DNA from: CAYSEW01 sp964430245
GTDB taxonomy: Bacteria; Bacteroidota; Bacteroidia; Flavobacteriales_D; Parvicellaceae
Length of the DNA: 64,000 nt
Direction of reading: 5' to 3'
NCBI GenBank assembly: GCA_964430245.1
Contig: CAYSEW010000008.1
Location: 45,198 to 109,197, forward strand
Shown: in pieces, positions 44,332-53,069 of the stretch
Layout of the letters: each line of letters starts with the position of its first letter
Position numbering within the stretch: the stretch's first letter is position 1
Made by a program: the position numbers and the translations under genes
The notes under the pieces: model-generated
The model's input: only the letters and a program-made list of their open reading frames with translations
What the model was told of the DNA's origin: nothing
Databases searched by the model: none

Positions 44332-44892
44332 TTGAAAAAGTATTTCATTTTTATAGCAGCTTCACTTATTTCCATAAACACACTATCTCAGGAAATAAAC
44401 AACAAAAACAGAGTTTATTTAGAATTCTTAGGAAAAGGTCTGTTCTATTCTATGAATTATGAAAGAGAAATTATTCATACTGATATCAATATCAATATGA
44501 ACATCAGTGCTGGAATTTCAGTTTTTCCTGGACTTACCTCACTTGAAAAATCAGTAGACCTGTTTCTACCTTTTGAAATTAATGGGACCTATAGTTTTGG
44601 GAATCATCATGCAGCAATTGGATATGGAACAACATTCTGGAAATATAAGATCAATCACATAGAAATAGACAACACTAATCTATCTCAACAACCTGTAGAA
44701 CCTTCATTAATAGTGATTAGAGAATGGTTTGCTCATCTATGCTTTGAATATAGATACATGAAACCAGAAGGTGGTTTAATGTTAAAAGCTGGTTACACCC
44801 CTTTGTTCTTTGCTGAAACTAGGAATTCTCAACTAAATAAATCTATTAATTATCAAACATCATTTAATCTTGGGGTTGGATGGACATTTTAA
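44332..44892 (+). CDS. Small outer-membrane barrel-like protein, unrecognised
   Basis: 186 residues starting at a TTG (44332), chosen because it gives an intact signal peptide (KKYFIFIAASLISINTLSQ); no ATG allows one. The rest is strand-rich: RVYLEFLGKGLFYSMNYER, NMNISAGISVFPG, HHAAIGYGTTFWKYK, FAHLCFEYRYMKPEGG, and the terminal NLGVGWTF. This fits an eight-stranded outer-membrane barrel. I recognise no specific family. It lies 11 bases before the next lipoprotein gene, so cotranscription is likely. Confidence 0.72.
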   Translation: MKKYFIFIAASLISINTLSQEINNKNRVYLEFLGKGLFYSMNYEREIIHTDININMNISAGISVFPGLTSLEKSVDLFLPFEINGTYSFGNHHAAIGYGTTFWKYKINHIEIDNTNLSQQPVEPSLIVIREWFAHLCFEYRYMKPEGGLMLKAGYTPLFFAETRNSQLNKSINYQTSFNLGVGWTF

Positions 44893-44903
44893 TCATTTTA
44901 AAC

Positions 44904-45473
44904 ATGAAACTTAACACTACATTCATTTTAACTATTTTATTAATCAATGTTTTATTTACAAATTGTAAAAAATCTGAAATTGAAGAAGACACTAAAGTAG
45001 GTGGCTGCACTGATGTAGATTCACCCATCTATAATGCGCTTGCTGATTTTGAAGATGCCTCTTGTTTGTATGCTTATGTTCATCAATATGAAATTAGTTA
45101 TTATCCTAATGAAGACCCTAATGCATCATGGCCTATTTACACATGGGACGACCCCCTATCAGGTGAAAATGCAGACCTAATTTTAAGAATATGGGAACAG
45201 GACAACTCTAATGAAGTATTTAACTCATCAGAAAAAGAAGATCAACCATATAATACTCCCGCAATATGGACAGCTCCTTATAATATAAAACTGTTAAATA
45301 AAACATATGAGTGGGACTTAGTAGATTATGACGCTACAAGCCCAGATGACTTCATAGCTTCTGGAACTTTTAACCCTATAGAATTAGCTGATAATGGTAC
45401 CATTACAACTATTGGATATCACACAGCTGGGAATCAAACACAACTAATTCTTCATTATGAATTGTCGCCCTAA
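44904..45473 (+). CDS. Lipoprotein with GCTD-x-SCLY motif
   Basis: 189 residues from the ATG at 44904, which gives a clean lipobox (NVLFTNC, Cys20); an upstream frame from 44880 is less likely. Near the mature N-terminus it has GGCTDVDSPIYNALADFEDASCLY. That matches the Bacteroidota GCTD-x-A-x-NY-x-DDGSCLY motif, usually found in repeats on secreted proteins; the two Cys probably form a disulfide. The remaining body (about 60-185) has no recognised domain and reads as a beta-sandwich candidate (LILRIWEQDNSNEVF, YNIKLLNKTYEWDLVDYD). Function unknown. Confidence 0.82.
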   Translation: MKLNTTFILTILLINVLFTNCKKSEIEEDTKVGGCTDVDSPIYNALADFEDASCLYAYVHQYEISYYPNEDPNASWPIYTWDDPLSGENADLILRIWEQDNSNEVFNSSEKEDQPYNTPAIWTAPYNIKLLNKTYEWDLVDYDATSPDDFIASGTFNPIELADNGTITTIGYHTAGNQTQLILHYELSP

Positions 45474-45476
45474 TTA

Positions 45477-46568
45477 TTATTTCTTGATCCTTTTATAAAA
45501 AAGGTAAATAGCAACAAAAGTGAATAATAAATTTGGGACCCAAACAGCTAAGATAGGATGCAAACCTATATTGATAGATGCTACTGTAGTCATTTTCATA
45601 AAGAAAATATAAACTAAGCCAAAGCCTAATCCAACTACTAAATTCCTTCCAACCCCTTCCCTAGACTTTAATGAAGCAACAGAAATTCCTATTATGGTTA
45701 AAATATAAGCAGCAAATGGATAGGCAGTTCTTTCATATTTAGTTATATCAACATGGCTAGTAGGGTTCCCTTTTTGCTCTTCTTTATTTCTGTATTTAAC
45801 TAATTCAGGAGTGGTCATAGCAAATGTAATATTTCTTCTCTGTCCAAGATCTCTTATGTTGAAATTCAATACAGTATCTATGCTATTAAAAAATTTCATT
45901 TTTTCATTAGCACCATCAATCGTTCTAATAAAAACATTATTTAATTTCCAATTATTTGAAAGACTGTCTCCAACTGCCTTTTCAATCTGCATATCACTCA
46001 ATAATTCCCAATCATTATCTTTTTGTTCTTTCCATTGTTCTATCCACATTCTTCTTACTGTTGTTGTATTTCCAACAAATTGTCTGTAGCTAACTATTGT
46101 CCCTTTTTTAATCTCTAGGTGGACATCTTTAAAATTTACATTATAATGTGTATACTTATTTTCAAAATCCAATCTATTACTGTTTGCTAAAGGAGCGATA
46201 TAATGATTCATAAATAAAGAAAGGATCAATAAAATAGTAGATGCAATCATGTAAGGTCTAGAAAATCTCCAAAAACTCACTCCATTCGATAAAATAGCAA
46301 TGATCTCTGATCGTTGAGCCATAAAACTCGTAAACCATAGTACAGATAAGAAAATAATTAATGAAGAGAACAAATTAGCATAATGAACAAAAAAATAGGG
46401 ATAATAATCAAATAAAATTTCTCCTAATGAAAGGTCATTTTTTGGATCCATAAAATCCTTAAGCTTTTCACTAACATCAAAGATGATAGAAATACTCATT
46501 ACCACCATAATCATGAAAATATAGGTGCCTAAAAATTTCCTGATTATATATAGATCCAGCTTTTTCAT
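45477..46568 (-). CDS. LptF/LptG-family permease
   Basis: 363 residues. The start MKKLDLYIIRKFLGTYIFM is the LptF/G signature, with three spans near the N-terminus, a periplasmic beta-jellyroll region (about 130-260), and three C-terminal spans (FAAYILTIIGISVAS onward). LptF and LptG form the membrane part of the LPS export transporter with LptB. I cannot say whether this is LptF or LptG from sequence alone. It starts three bases after the tgt stop on the same strand, so tgt and this gene are an operon. Confidence 0.93.
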   Translation of the reverse strand: MKKLDLYIIRKFLGTYIFMIMVVMSISIIFDVSEKLKDFMDPKNDLSLGEILFDYYPYFFVHYANLFSSLIIFLSVLWFTSFMAQRSEIIAILSNGVSFWRFSRPYMIASTILLILSLFMNHYIAPLANSNRLDFENKYTHYNVNFKDVHLEIKKGTIVSYRQFVGNTTTVRRMWIEQWKEQKDNDWELLSDMQIEKAVGDSLSNNWKLNNVFIRTIDGANEKMKFFNSIDTVLNFNIRDLGQRRNITFAMTTPELVKYRNKEEQKGNPTSHVDITKYERTAYPFAAYILTIIGISVASLKSREGVGRNLVVGLGFGLVYIFFMKMTTVASINIGLHPILAVWVPNLLFTFVAIYLFYKRIKK

Positions 46569-46571
46569 GAA

Positions 46572-47702
46572 TTACAATCTAGAGTTAAGCTTCGGCATTA
46601 GTTCTTTTTTCCATGCATAAAACGAACCATTAATTATATGTTTTCTTGACTCTTTTACTAACCATAAATAAAAAGATAAATTATGTATGCTTGCAATTTG
46701 TGCTCCTAAAATCTCTTTTGACACAAGCAAATGTCTTAAATAAGCTTTAGAATAAACTTTCCCAATAGCTGACCCTCCATTTGGATCAATCTCTGAAAAA
46801 TCAAATTGCCATTTTTTATTTTTTATATTAATTATCCCTTCTGAAGTGAAGATCATTCCATTTCTGGCATTTCGAGTAGGCATTACACAATCAAACATAT
46901 CTATACCTAATGATATACATTCCAAAATATTTCCTGGCGTCCCTACCCCCATTAAGTACCTTGGTTTTTCCTCTGGGAGGACACTGCAAACAACATCAGT
47001 CATTGCATATAACTCTTCATGAGGTTCTCCAACTGACAATCCTCCAATTGCATTTCCTACGCAATTAAATGATGCAACTTTTTCTGCACTTTCCAATCTA
47101 AGATCTTTATAGGTACTACCCTGAACTATTGGAAATAAATATTGTCCGTAATTATAAACGTTGTCTGTTTTTGCAAAATGATCGCAACATCTTTTTAACC
47201 ACCTATGAGTCATCTGCATAGAGTCTTTTGCATATTGATATTCACAAGGGTAAGGGGTACACTCATCAAATGCCATGATAATATCAGCTCCAATAGTTCT
47301 CTGTATATCAATTGCCCTTTCTGGTGTAAATAAATGCTTTGAGCCATCTATATGTGATCTAAAAGTAACTCCTTCTTCATTAATCTTCCTTTTTTCAGAC
47401 AAACTATATACCTGATAACCACCAGAATCTGTAAGAATAGGTGCATCCCAACCAATAAAATCATGAATGCCACCGGCCTTATTAATCACCTCCAGCCCAG
47501 GTCTTAAATATAAATGATAAGTATTTCCTAAAATGATCTGTGCCTTAATTTCATTTTTCAATTCCTCCTGTTTAACAGCTTTAACTGTCCCAGCAGTACC
47601 TACAGGCATAAATATTGGAGTCTCTATTTCTCCATGATCAGTTTTAAACACACCAGCTCTTGCTTTTGAGCCTTCATCTTTCTTAATTAATTTAAAGTTC
47701 AT
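46572..47702 (-). CDS. tgt: tRNA-guanine transglycosylase, zinc cysteines absent
   Basis: 376 residues from the ATG at 47702; a longer frame to 47723 is less likely. It swaps guanine-34 for preQ1 in tRNAs for Tyr, His, Asn and Asp. Catalytic parts are intact: LTDSGGYQVYSLS with Asp92, IVQGS, GGLSVGEP, and GIDMFDCVMPTRNARNG. Bacterial Tgt normally binds structural zinc by Cys-x-Cys-x2-Cys plus His (E. coli 302, 304, 307, 333). Here the three Cys positions are Gly309, Ser311 and Gly314, while His340 remains. The surrounding YSKAYLRHL aligns well, so this is substitution rather than deletion. It is probably cotranscribed with the LptF/G gene. Confidence 0.95.
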   Translation of the reverse strand: MNFKLIKKDEGSKARAGVFKTDHGEIETPIFMPVGTAGTVKAVKQEELKNEIKAQIILGNTYHLYLRPGLEVINKAGGIHDFIGWDAPILTDSGGYQVYSLSEKRKINEEGVTFRSHIDGSKHLFTPERAIDIQRTIGADIIMAFDECTPYPCEYQYAKDSMQMTHRWLKRCCDHFAKTDNVYNYGQYLFPIVQGSTYKDLRLESAEKVASFNCVGNAIGGLSVGEPHEELYAMTDVVCSVLPEEKPRYLMGVGTPGNILECISLGIDMFDCVMPTRNARNGMIFTSEGIINIKNKKWQFDFSEIDPNGGSAIGKVYSKAYLRHLLVSKEILGAQIASIHNLSFYLWLVKESRKHIINGSFYAWKKELMPKLNSRL

Positions 47703-47785
47703 AAAACTGTGAATAAACATCAAAGAAACAAAGAAATAATTAGTTACTTAAAAGATACTTTTGATATAAGCAATTAATTTTTCAC

Positions 47786-48886
47786 ATGACAGATCAATTT
47801 GATCAAATTATGCTATCTATAATTGGGTTTAGTTTTATATTCCAATTATTCTATTATTTATATTTCTTTATAAGAGTCCCCTTCCAAAAAAGCAAGGCAG
47901 AACATTCAAACCTTCCTGCTGTCTCAGTAATTATAGCTGCCAGAAATGAAGCTGAAAACCTAAAAAAGAACCTTCCTTCAATACTTAACCAAGATTACCC
48001 TGATTTTGAAGTAATTGTAGTAAATGACAGATCCTGGGATAAAAGCAAAGATATATTAACTGAATTCAGTCAGAATAACAGTAATTTAAAAATAGTTAAT
48101 AATCCTGATTTCGGAAAAGACGGATTTTCGAAAAAACTAGCTTTAACATTAGGCATTAAAGCTGCAAAAAATGAATGCCTATTATTTACTGATGCAGATT
48201 GTTATGTTATAAGTAATAAATGGATTAAAAATATGTCTAGCTCATTTTCTGAAAAATCAATCGTCCTAGGAGCAAGTCCCTATCGAAAAAGAAAGGGATT
48301 TTTAAATGCCTTAATTAGATTTGATACCATTTTCATTGCCGTTCAATATATGGGAATGGCATTGGCAAGAATCCCCTATATGGGAGTAGGAAGAAATTTA
48401 GGATATAAAAAAACTGTATATGAGTCTTTAAGTGGGTTTAAAAGCCATTATCATATACCCTCTGGGGATGACGACCTGCTTGTAAATAAGGGCTCAGACA
48501 AAAAAAATACAGCTGTTGTATTTAACAATGACGCTATCACTTTATCTGAACCAAAATCAACCTTTAAAGAATGGTTTGATCAAAAATCAAGACATCTTCA
48601 AACAGGAAAATTTTATTTGTTTAAACATCAATTGATCCTGTTTTTATATCCACTTTCACTAATCATATTTTACACCTCCTCCTTAATCTATGAAATCACA
48701 TCCAGCTATTTGCACATAGGAATTATACTCGTACTATTTAGAATACTAATTCAAATAATTATATTTATTCGCCCGTTCAAAATTATGGGATCTAAGGATT
48801 TGATTATTTTTGCCCCAATAATAGAATTAATTTTAATGTTTATATATCCATTTATTCAATTAAGAACAAAAAAAACAGCCATTTAA
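47786..48886 (+). CDS. Membrane-bound family 2 glycosyltransferase
   Basis: 366 residues. An N-terminal membrane span (IIGFSFIFQLFYYLYFFI) precedes a GT2 core: VSVIIAARNEAENL, VIVVNDRSWDKSK, the DxD-like FTDADCYV, and GDDDLLVNKG followed by KSRHLQTGKFY as a Q/RxxRW-like segment. Two or three spans follow at the C-terminus. It adds sugars from nucleotide donors at the inner membrane; the acceptor is unknown. A plus-strand TACTTTTG at 47756-47763 may be its -7 box. It lies one base before the sigma-factor start, so the two are probably cotranscribed. Confidence 0.88.
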   Translation: MTDQFDQIMLSIIGFSFIFQLFYYLYFFIRVPFQKSKAEHSNLPAVSVIIAARNEAENLKKNLPSILNQDYPDFEVIVVNDRSWDKSKDILTEFSQNNSNLKIVNNPDFGKDGFSKKLALTLGIKAAKNECLLFTDADCYVISNKWIKNMSSSFSEKSIVLGASPYRKRKGFLNALIRFDTIFIAVQYMGMALARIPYMGVGRNLGYKKTVYESLSGFKSHYHIPSGDDDLLVNKGSDKKNTAVVFNNDAITLSEPKSTFKEWFDQKSRHLQTGKFYLFKHQLILFLYPLSLIIFYTSSLIYEITSSYLHIGIILVLFRILIQIIIFIRPFKIMGSKDLIIFAPIIELILMFIYPFIQLRTKKTAI

Positions 48887-48887
48887 C

Positions 48888-49505
48888 ATGAACGAACCTA
48901 TCTCTATAGATCATTTATCTGATAAAGCAAAATATGATTATGGCTTAGTATTAAAAGCTACTCAGAATAAAGATCAGCAAGCCTTCACTGAGTTAATGGA
49001 TAGATATAAAGATTCTATTTTTTTCATGCTTCTTAAAATGGTAAATAATAAAGATGATGCTGATGATCTTACTATTGAAGCATTTGGAAAAGCATTCAAC
49101 CGATTAAACCAATATACTCCAAATTACGCCTTCAGTACTTGGTTATTTAAAATAGCCACCAACAACTGTATTGACTTTATTAGAAAGAAAAAGAAAAATG
49201 TATTATCAATAGATAATAGATTTGAAAATGAAGAAGGTGATTCTCTTATGATCGAGCTAAAATGTGGCGGTTTAAACCCTGAACAAGAAGCCATGCGTGA
49301 GCAGAAAATAAAAATGATGAGAAAAGTAGTTCAAAGACTAAAACCAAGATATCAAATCTTAGTAGAGCTTAGGTACTTCAAAGAATTTAGCTATGATGAA
49401 ATTGCTAAGGAATTGGATTTACCTTTAGGAACGGTAAAAGCTCAACTATTTAGGGCAAGAGAATTTCTATACAATATCATGAAAAACACAAAAGAAAAGA
49501 TTTAA
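48888..49505 (+). CDS. Sigma-70 family RNA polymerase sigma factor (ECF-type)
   Basis: 205 residues. Region 2 is FTELMDRYKDSIFFMLLKMV through FSTWLFKIATNNCIDFIRKKKK. Region 4 is LRYFKEFSYDEIAKELDLP with the helix-turn-helix DLPLGTVKAQLFRAREFL. There is no region 1 or 3, consistent with an ECF factor. I see no anti-sigma gene beside it. It may govern envelope genes, but the only context is the glycosyltransferase upstream and rsmG, which follows after four bases. A stretch of about 25 residues before region 2 is an N-terminal extension. Confidence 0.93.
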   Translation: MNEPISIDHLSDKAKYDYGLVLKATQNKDQQAFTELMDRYKDSIFFMLLKMVNNKDDADDLTIEAFGKAFNRLNQYTPNYAFSTWLFKIATNNCIDFIRKKKKNVLSIDNRFENEEGDSLMIELKCGGLNPEQEAMREQKIKMMRKVVQRLKPRYQILVELRYFKEFSYDEIAKELDLPLGTVKAQLFRAREFLYNIMKNTKEKI

Positions 49506-49509
49506 CTAT

Positions 49510-50148
49510 TTGGAGCTAATAGAAAAATATTTTCCAGATATATCTACCGATCAGCATCATCAATTTAAAGATTTAAAAAAAATCTACGCTCATTGGAATC
49601 AATTGATTAATGTAATTAGCAGAAAAGACCTTGATAATTTTTATGAAAGACATGTTCTTCACTCACTTGCTATCGCGAAATTTATTTCTTTTAATACTAG
49701 CTCAACTATCTTAGATGTAGGAACTGGTGGTGGATTTCCAGGCATTCCTTTAGCTATCTTATTTCCAAATGCCAACTTCACTTTAATAGATTCAATTGGA
49801 AAAAAAATAAAAGTAGTGAACGCTGTAAAAGATGAATTAGCTATAAATAATGTCATGGCTTTTCATGAAAGAGCTAATAAAATCAGCGGAACTTATGATT
49901 TTGTAATTAGTCGAGCTGTTACAAGGTTTAACAAGTTTATTCCATGGGTTGATAAGAAAATCAAAACAAAAAATAGTCACAATATTAAAAATGGAATTTT
50001 ATATCTAAAAGGTGGTGATATTTCTCAAGAATTAACTGAAATTAATATTAAAAACAAAGCAACTATAGCTCCTGTTTCTAAATATTTCCAAGAAGACTTT
50101 TTCTCAACTAAATTGATAGTTCATATACCATTATCTTCAATTAAATAA
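49510..50148 (+). CDS. rsmG: 16S rRNA (guanine-527-N7)-methyltransferase
   Basis: 212 residues, using a TTG start at 49510, four bases after the sigma factor's stop. No ATG gives the needed N-terminal helices. The SAM-binding motif is ILDVGTGGGFPGIPLAI, and the DFVISRAVTRF segment is typical for RsmG. It methylates G527 in 16S rRNA. Its last 28 bases overlap the convergent L,D-transpeptidase-type gene. Confidence 0.93.
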   Translation: MELIEKYFPDISTDQHHQFKDLKKIYAHWNQLINVISRKDLDNFYERHVLHSLAIAKFISFNTSSTILDVGTGGGFPGIPLAILFPNANFTLIDSIGKKIKVVNAVKDELAINNVMAFHERANKISGTYDFVISRAVTRFNKFIPWVDKKIKTKNSHNIKNGILYLKGGDISQELTEINIKNKATIAPVSKYFQEDFFSTKLIVHIPLSSIK

Positions 50149-50924
50149 TTACCATGAACGTCTACATGTATTTCAACCATTGTTTTAAATTTCTTAAAAT
50201 GATCATATATCACTTTTAAATTAAGCCAAAAAGAATTTAGCTTTATATCATGTTCTTTATCAAATTCAAAAGGATAAATATGAACAGGAATTTCCTTTTG
50301 TCCATTATTTCTAGCTTCCATGCAAAATATATATAGCTCTTCGATCCAATAATCAGTGATAGGAATGCATCCAATTGTAACACAATCACCATGTATATAA
50401 ATATTATCTCCTAATTTTTTTGCATCTGATAATGCCTTATCACTTTTATTTGGGTAATTAATACCTAGCGATAAATGATAAGAACTACTTGGGTTAAAAT
50501 GATTAATATAATAGAACCCTTCTGGTATTTGACCATCCCATTCTTTTCTTTTAGGACCTAAATCTCCTGACATTTCACAAAAACTGTATTTTCTGATTAA
50601 AACAAACTCTTTATCTCCTTTATTTTTTGCATATAAATTTAATTCTCCTTCTAATTTTGTCCCTAATAATAGCACCTCTAACTGATCCAATTTTATTTCA
50701 TTTTTTTGCAAAACAGATTTTACTCCTTCGATTCTTTTATTATAAACTGAAGAAACTCTATTGTATTTTAATTGTGCTGTTTTGAACGATTGACACATGA
50801 AATCTGTATTAATTAATAGGAAAAAGATCAATAGAACAATAAATGGTATGTTTTTTGAATTATATATATTGAAACCAATATTGTATTTAATGTTTTTTAA
50901 CAGCTTTTTTGTAACTATTTTCAT
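50121..50924 (-). CDS. YafK/DpaA-like L,D-transpeptidase-fold protein
   Basis: 267 residues. A membrane span or signal (FIVLLIFFLLINTDFMC) lies near 28-44. The catalytic core is IYIHGDCVTIGCIPITD with His178 and Cys186, only eight residues apart, as in YafK/DpaA (HGxCxSxGCyxMTD) rather than in YkuD where they are about 16 apart. GQIPEGFYYINHFNPSS is the upstream loop. Members of this subfamily release Braun-type lipoprotein links or act as amidases in E. coli; the role here is unknown. Convergent with rsmG. Confidence 0.85.
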   Translation of the reverse strand: MKIVTKKLLKNIKYNIGFNIYNSKNIPFIVLLIFFLLINTDFMCQSFKTAQLKYNRVSSVYNKRIEGVKSVLQKNEIKLDQLEVLLLGTKLEGELNLYAKNKGDKEFVLIRKYSFCEMSGDLGPKRKEWDGQIPEGFYYINHFNPSSSYHLSLGINYPNKSDKALSDAKKLGDNIYIHGDCVTIGCIPITDYWIEELYIFCMEARNNGQKEIPVHIYPFEFDKEHDIKLNSFWLNLKVIYDHFKKFKTMVEIHVDVHGNYLIEDNGI

Positions 50925-50963
50925 ACTTTCAAGGTTTGTTGTAATTGATGTAATAAATTTTTA

Positions 50964-53039
50964 ATGAAAAGAAACAGTTACCTAATATTATCCCTTTTTG
51001 CACTATTGAATTTTTCTATTCTTGGTCAATCAAATAATTCAAGTATTAGTACTTATGGTAAAATTGATGACCTATTAAACAGAATACAATTAATGTATGT
51101 GAATAAAGTAGATATTTCTACTCTGGAAAATGATCTAGTTATAGGGATGTCCAATCAATTAACTCCTTTCTCTGCTTATCAAAAAAACACATTAACAGAA
51201 AAATTAAACATCAAGGAACAGCACAGTTATGAAAGTATAGGTATTACTTTTAAATTTAAAGGAGACACTGTTCTTGTGGAAGAGGTAATACCGAACAGCG
51301 GGGCTGCAAGTGCTAATATAATTGAAGGAGATAAAATCTTCAAGATCAATGAAAAAAGTGTAGATGACATGTTTTATTACTCAGATGTAACTAAGCATTT
51401 GATTGGCCCAGAAAATTCTGAAATCGAGCTTTTTTATCTTAGAGGAAATGACACCTTGAATTCTAAGGTTAAAAGAAAAAGAATTAAGAATCACAATCTA
51501 GTCTTATTAGGTGATTATGACATTAATTATTCCCTTAGAACCTACAACTCTGCCTTAAAATATTTTGATGCTGTATATCCAGATTCAGTTAAAAATTCGT
51601 TAATTACAGAACATGGGATTCGTTATATGTTGGAACAACTGGACCCTCATTCAACCTATATTTCTTTAGAAGACATTCATGACATGAATGCTCCCTTAAA
51701 AGGGTCATTCACAGGTGTAGGAGTAAGATTCCAAATTGTTAAGGATACTATTATAATTGTTCAGGCTATTCCTGGAGGACCTTCTGAAAAAGTAGGGATT
51801 ATGGCAGGCGATAAAATAGTAAAGATTGATGAAGAGATTGTAGGTGGCGTAGGAATCAAAAATAGTGGAGTTAGAGATAGATTATTAGGTGAAAAAGGTT
51901 CTGAAGTTACAGTCATCATTAAAAGATCAGGGAACAAAGAATTACTTGAATTCAATATTGAAAGAGATAAAATACCTATTTATAGTGTTGATGCATCCTA
52001 TATGGTTACGCCATCTATTGGTTATATTAAATTAAATAACTTTTCTGCAAGCTCTCTTACTGAAATTAAAAAAGCAGTTTACCAACTAAAAAGTGAAGGA
52101 ATGAAAGACATTATCCTTGACCTACAAAACAATGGCGGGGGATATTTAATGACTGCTGTTGATCTTGCTGATGAATTCTTATCAGGTACTAAACTTGTTG
52201 TCTCAACTAAAGGCAGAATGTATTCAGAAAATCCTTACCAAACAAGGTCTAAAGGATTATTGGAAGATGGGAATGTTGTTGTATTGGTAAACGAAAGTAG
52301 TGCAAGTGCTAGTGAAATTGTTTCTGGAGCTATACAAGATTGGGACCGTGGGTTAATAATTGGCAGAAGAACTTTCGGTAAAGGATTAGTTCAAAAACCA
52401 ATAAACCTATTGGATGGAACTCAGGTTAGAATCACAACCTCAAAATACTATACACCTACAGGAAGATGTATACAAAAACCTTATGAAGAAGGCTCTATCG
52501 CTTATAGAAAAGAAAAATATGACCGTTATTCCTCTGGAGAATCATTCCATAGAGATAGTATTAAATTCAACGAAGATGAAATATTTTCTACCAAATTAAA
52601 AAAACGAACAGTATATGGTGGAGGTGGTATTATGCCAGATTATTTTGTTCCTTTAGACACAACAGGAACTAGTGAATATTACAGCTCATTGATCAGAAAA
52701 GGCATAATGAATCAATTCTCTTTGATTTGGGTTAACGATAATCGAGAGAAATTAGAAAACAAATATACTTCGTTCAAGAAATTTAAATCAGATTTCAATA
52801 CTGAAAAGGTGACAAAAGAATTAATTGATTATGCTGAAAAAGAAGGATTAGAGTTTGACAAAGAAAGCTATGAAAAAGCAGAGAATACTATCAAAACAAG
52901 ACTTAAAGCTAATATTGCTCAAAACCTATATGATTACAAAAAATTCTATGAAATCATAAACGAACTTAACAACACCCTTAAAAAATCAATTGAATTATTA
53001 GAGGATGGAGAAGCATTCAAGAAATTGGCTAAAAATTAA
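50964..53039 (+). CDS. S41-family C-terminal processing protease (CtpA/Prc-like)
   Basis: 691 residues. A signal peptide (YLILSLFALLNFSILGQ) is followed by two PDZ-like segments: FKFKGDTVLVEEVIPNSGAAS (about 94-114) and GVRFQIVKDTIIIVQAIPGGPS (about 252-275). The catalytic Ser lies in SSASASEI (Ser448 by alignment) and the Lys in FGKG is Lys473. LDLQNNGGGYLMTAVDLADEFL is the conserved S41 strand. The protease trims C-termini of exported proteins. DUF1573 and DUF3108 genes follow, spaced by 30 bases and then an overlap. Confidence 0.92.
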   Translation: MKRNSYLILSLFALLNFSILGQSNNSSISTYGKIDDLLNRIQLMYVNKVDISTLENDLVIGMSNQLTPFSAYQKNTLTEKLNIKEQHSYESIGITFKFKGDTVLVEEVIPNSGAASANIIEGDKIFKINEKSVDDMFYYSDVTKHLIGPENSEIELFYLRGNDTLNSKVKRKRIKNHNLVLLGDYDINYSLRTYNSALKYFDAVYPDSVKNSLITEHGIRYMLEQLDPHSTYISLEDIHDMNAPLKGSFTGVGVRFQIVKDTIIIVQAIPGGPSEKVGIMAGDKIVKIDEEIVGGVGIKNSGVRDRLLGEKGSEVTVIIKRSGNKELLEFNIERDKIPIYSVDASYMVTPSIGYIKLNNFSASSLTEIKKAVYQLKSEGMKDIILDLQNNGGGYLMTAVDLADEFLSGTKLVVSTKGRMYSENPYQTRSKGLLEDGNVVVLVNESSASASEIVSGAIQDWDRGLIIGRRTFGKGLVQKPINLLDGTQVRITTSKYYTPTGRCIQKPYEEGSIAYRKEKYDRYSSGESFHRDSIKFNEDEIFSTKLKKRTVYGGGGIMPDYFVPLDTTGTSEYYSSLIRKGIMNQFSLIWVNDNREKLENKYTSFKKFKSDFNTEKVTKELIDYAEKEGLEFDKESYEKAENTIKTRLKANIAQNLYDYKKFYEIINELNNTLKKSIELLEDGEAFKKLAKN

Positions 53040-53069
53040 TTTTAATATTCATTTACAAAAACTATAAAA

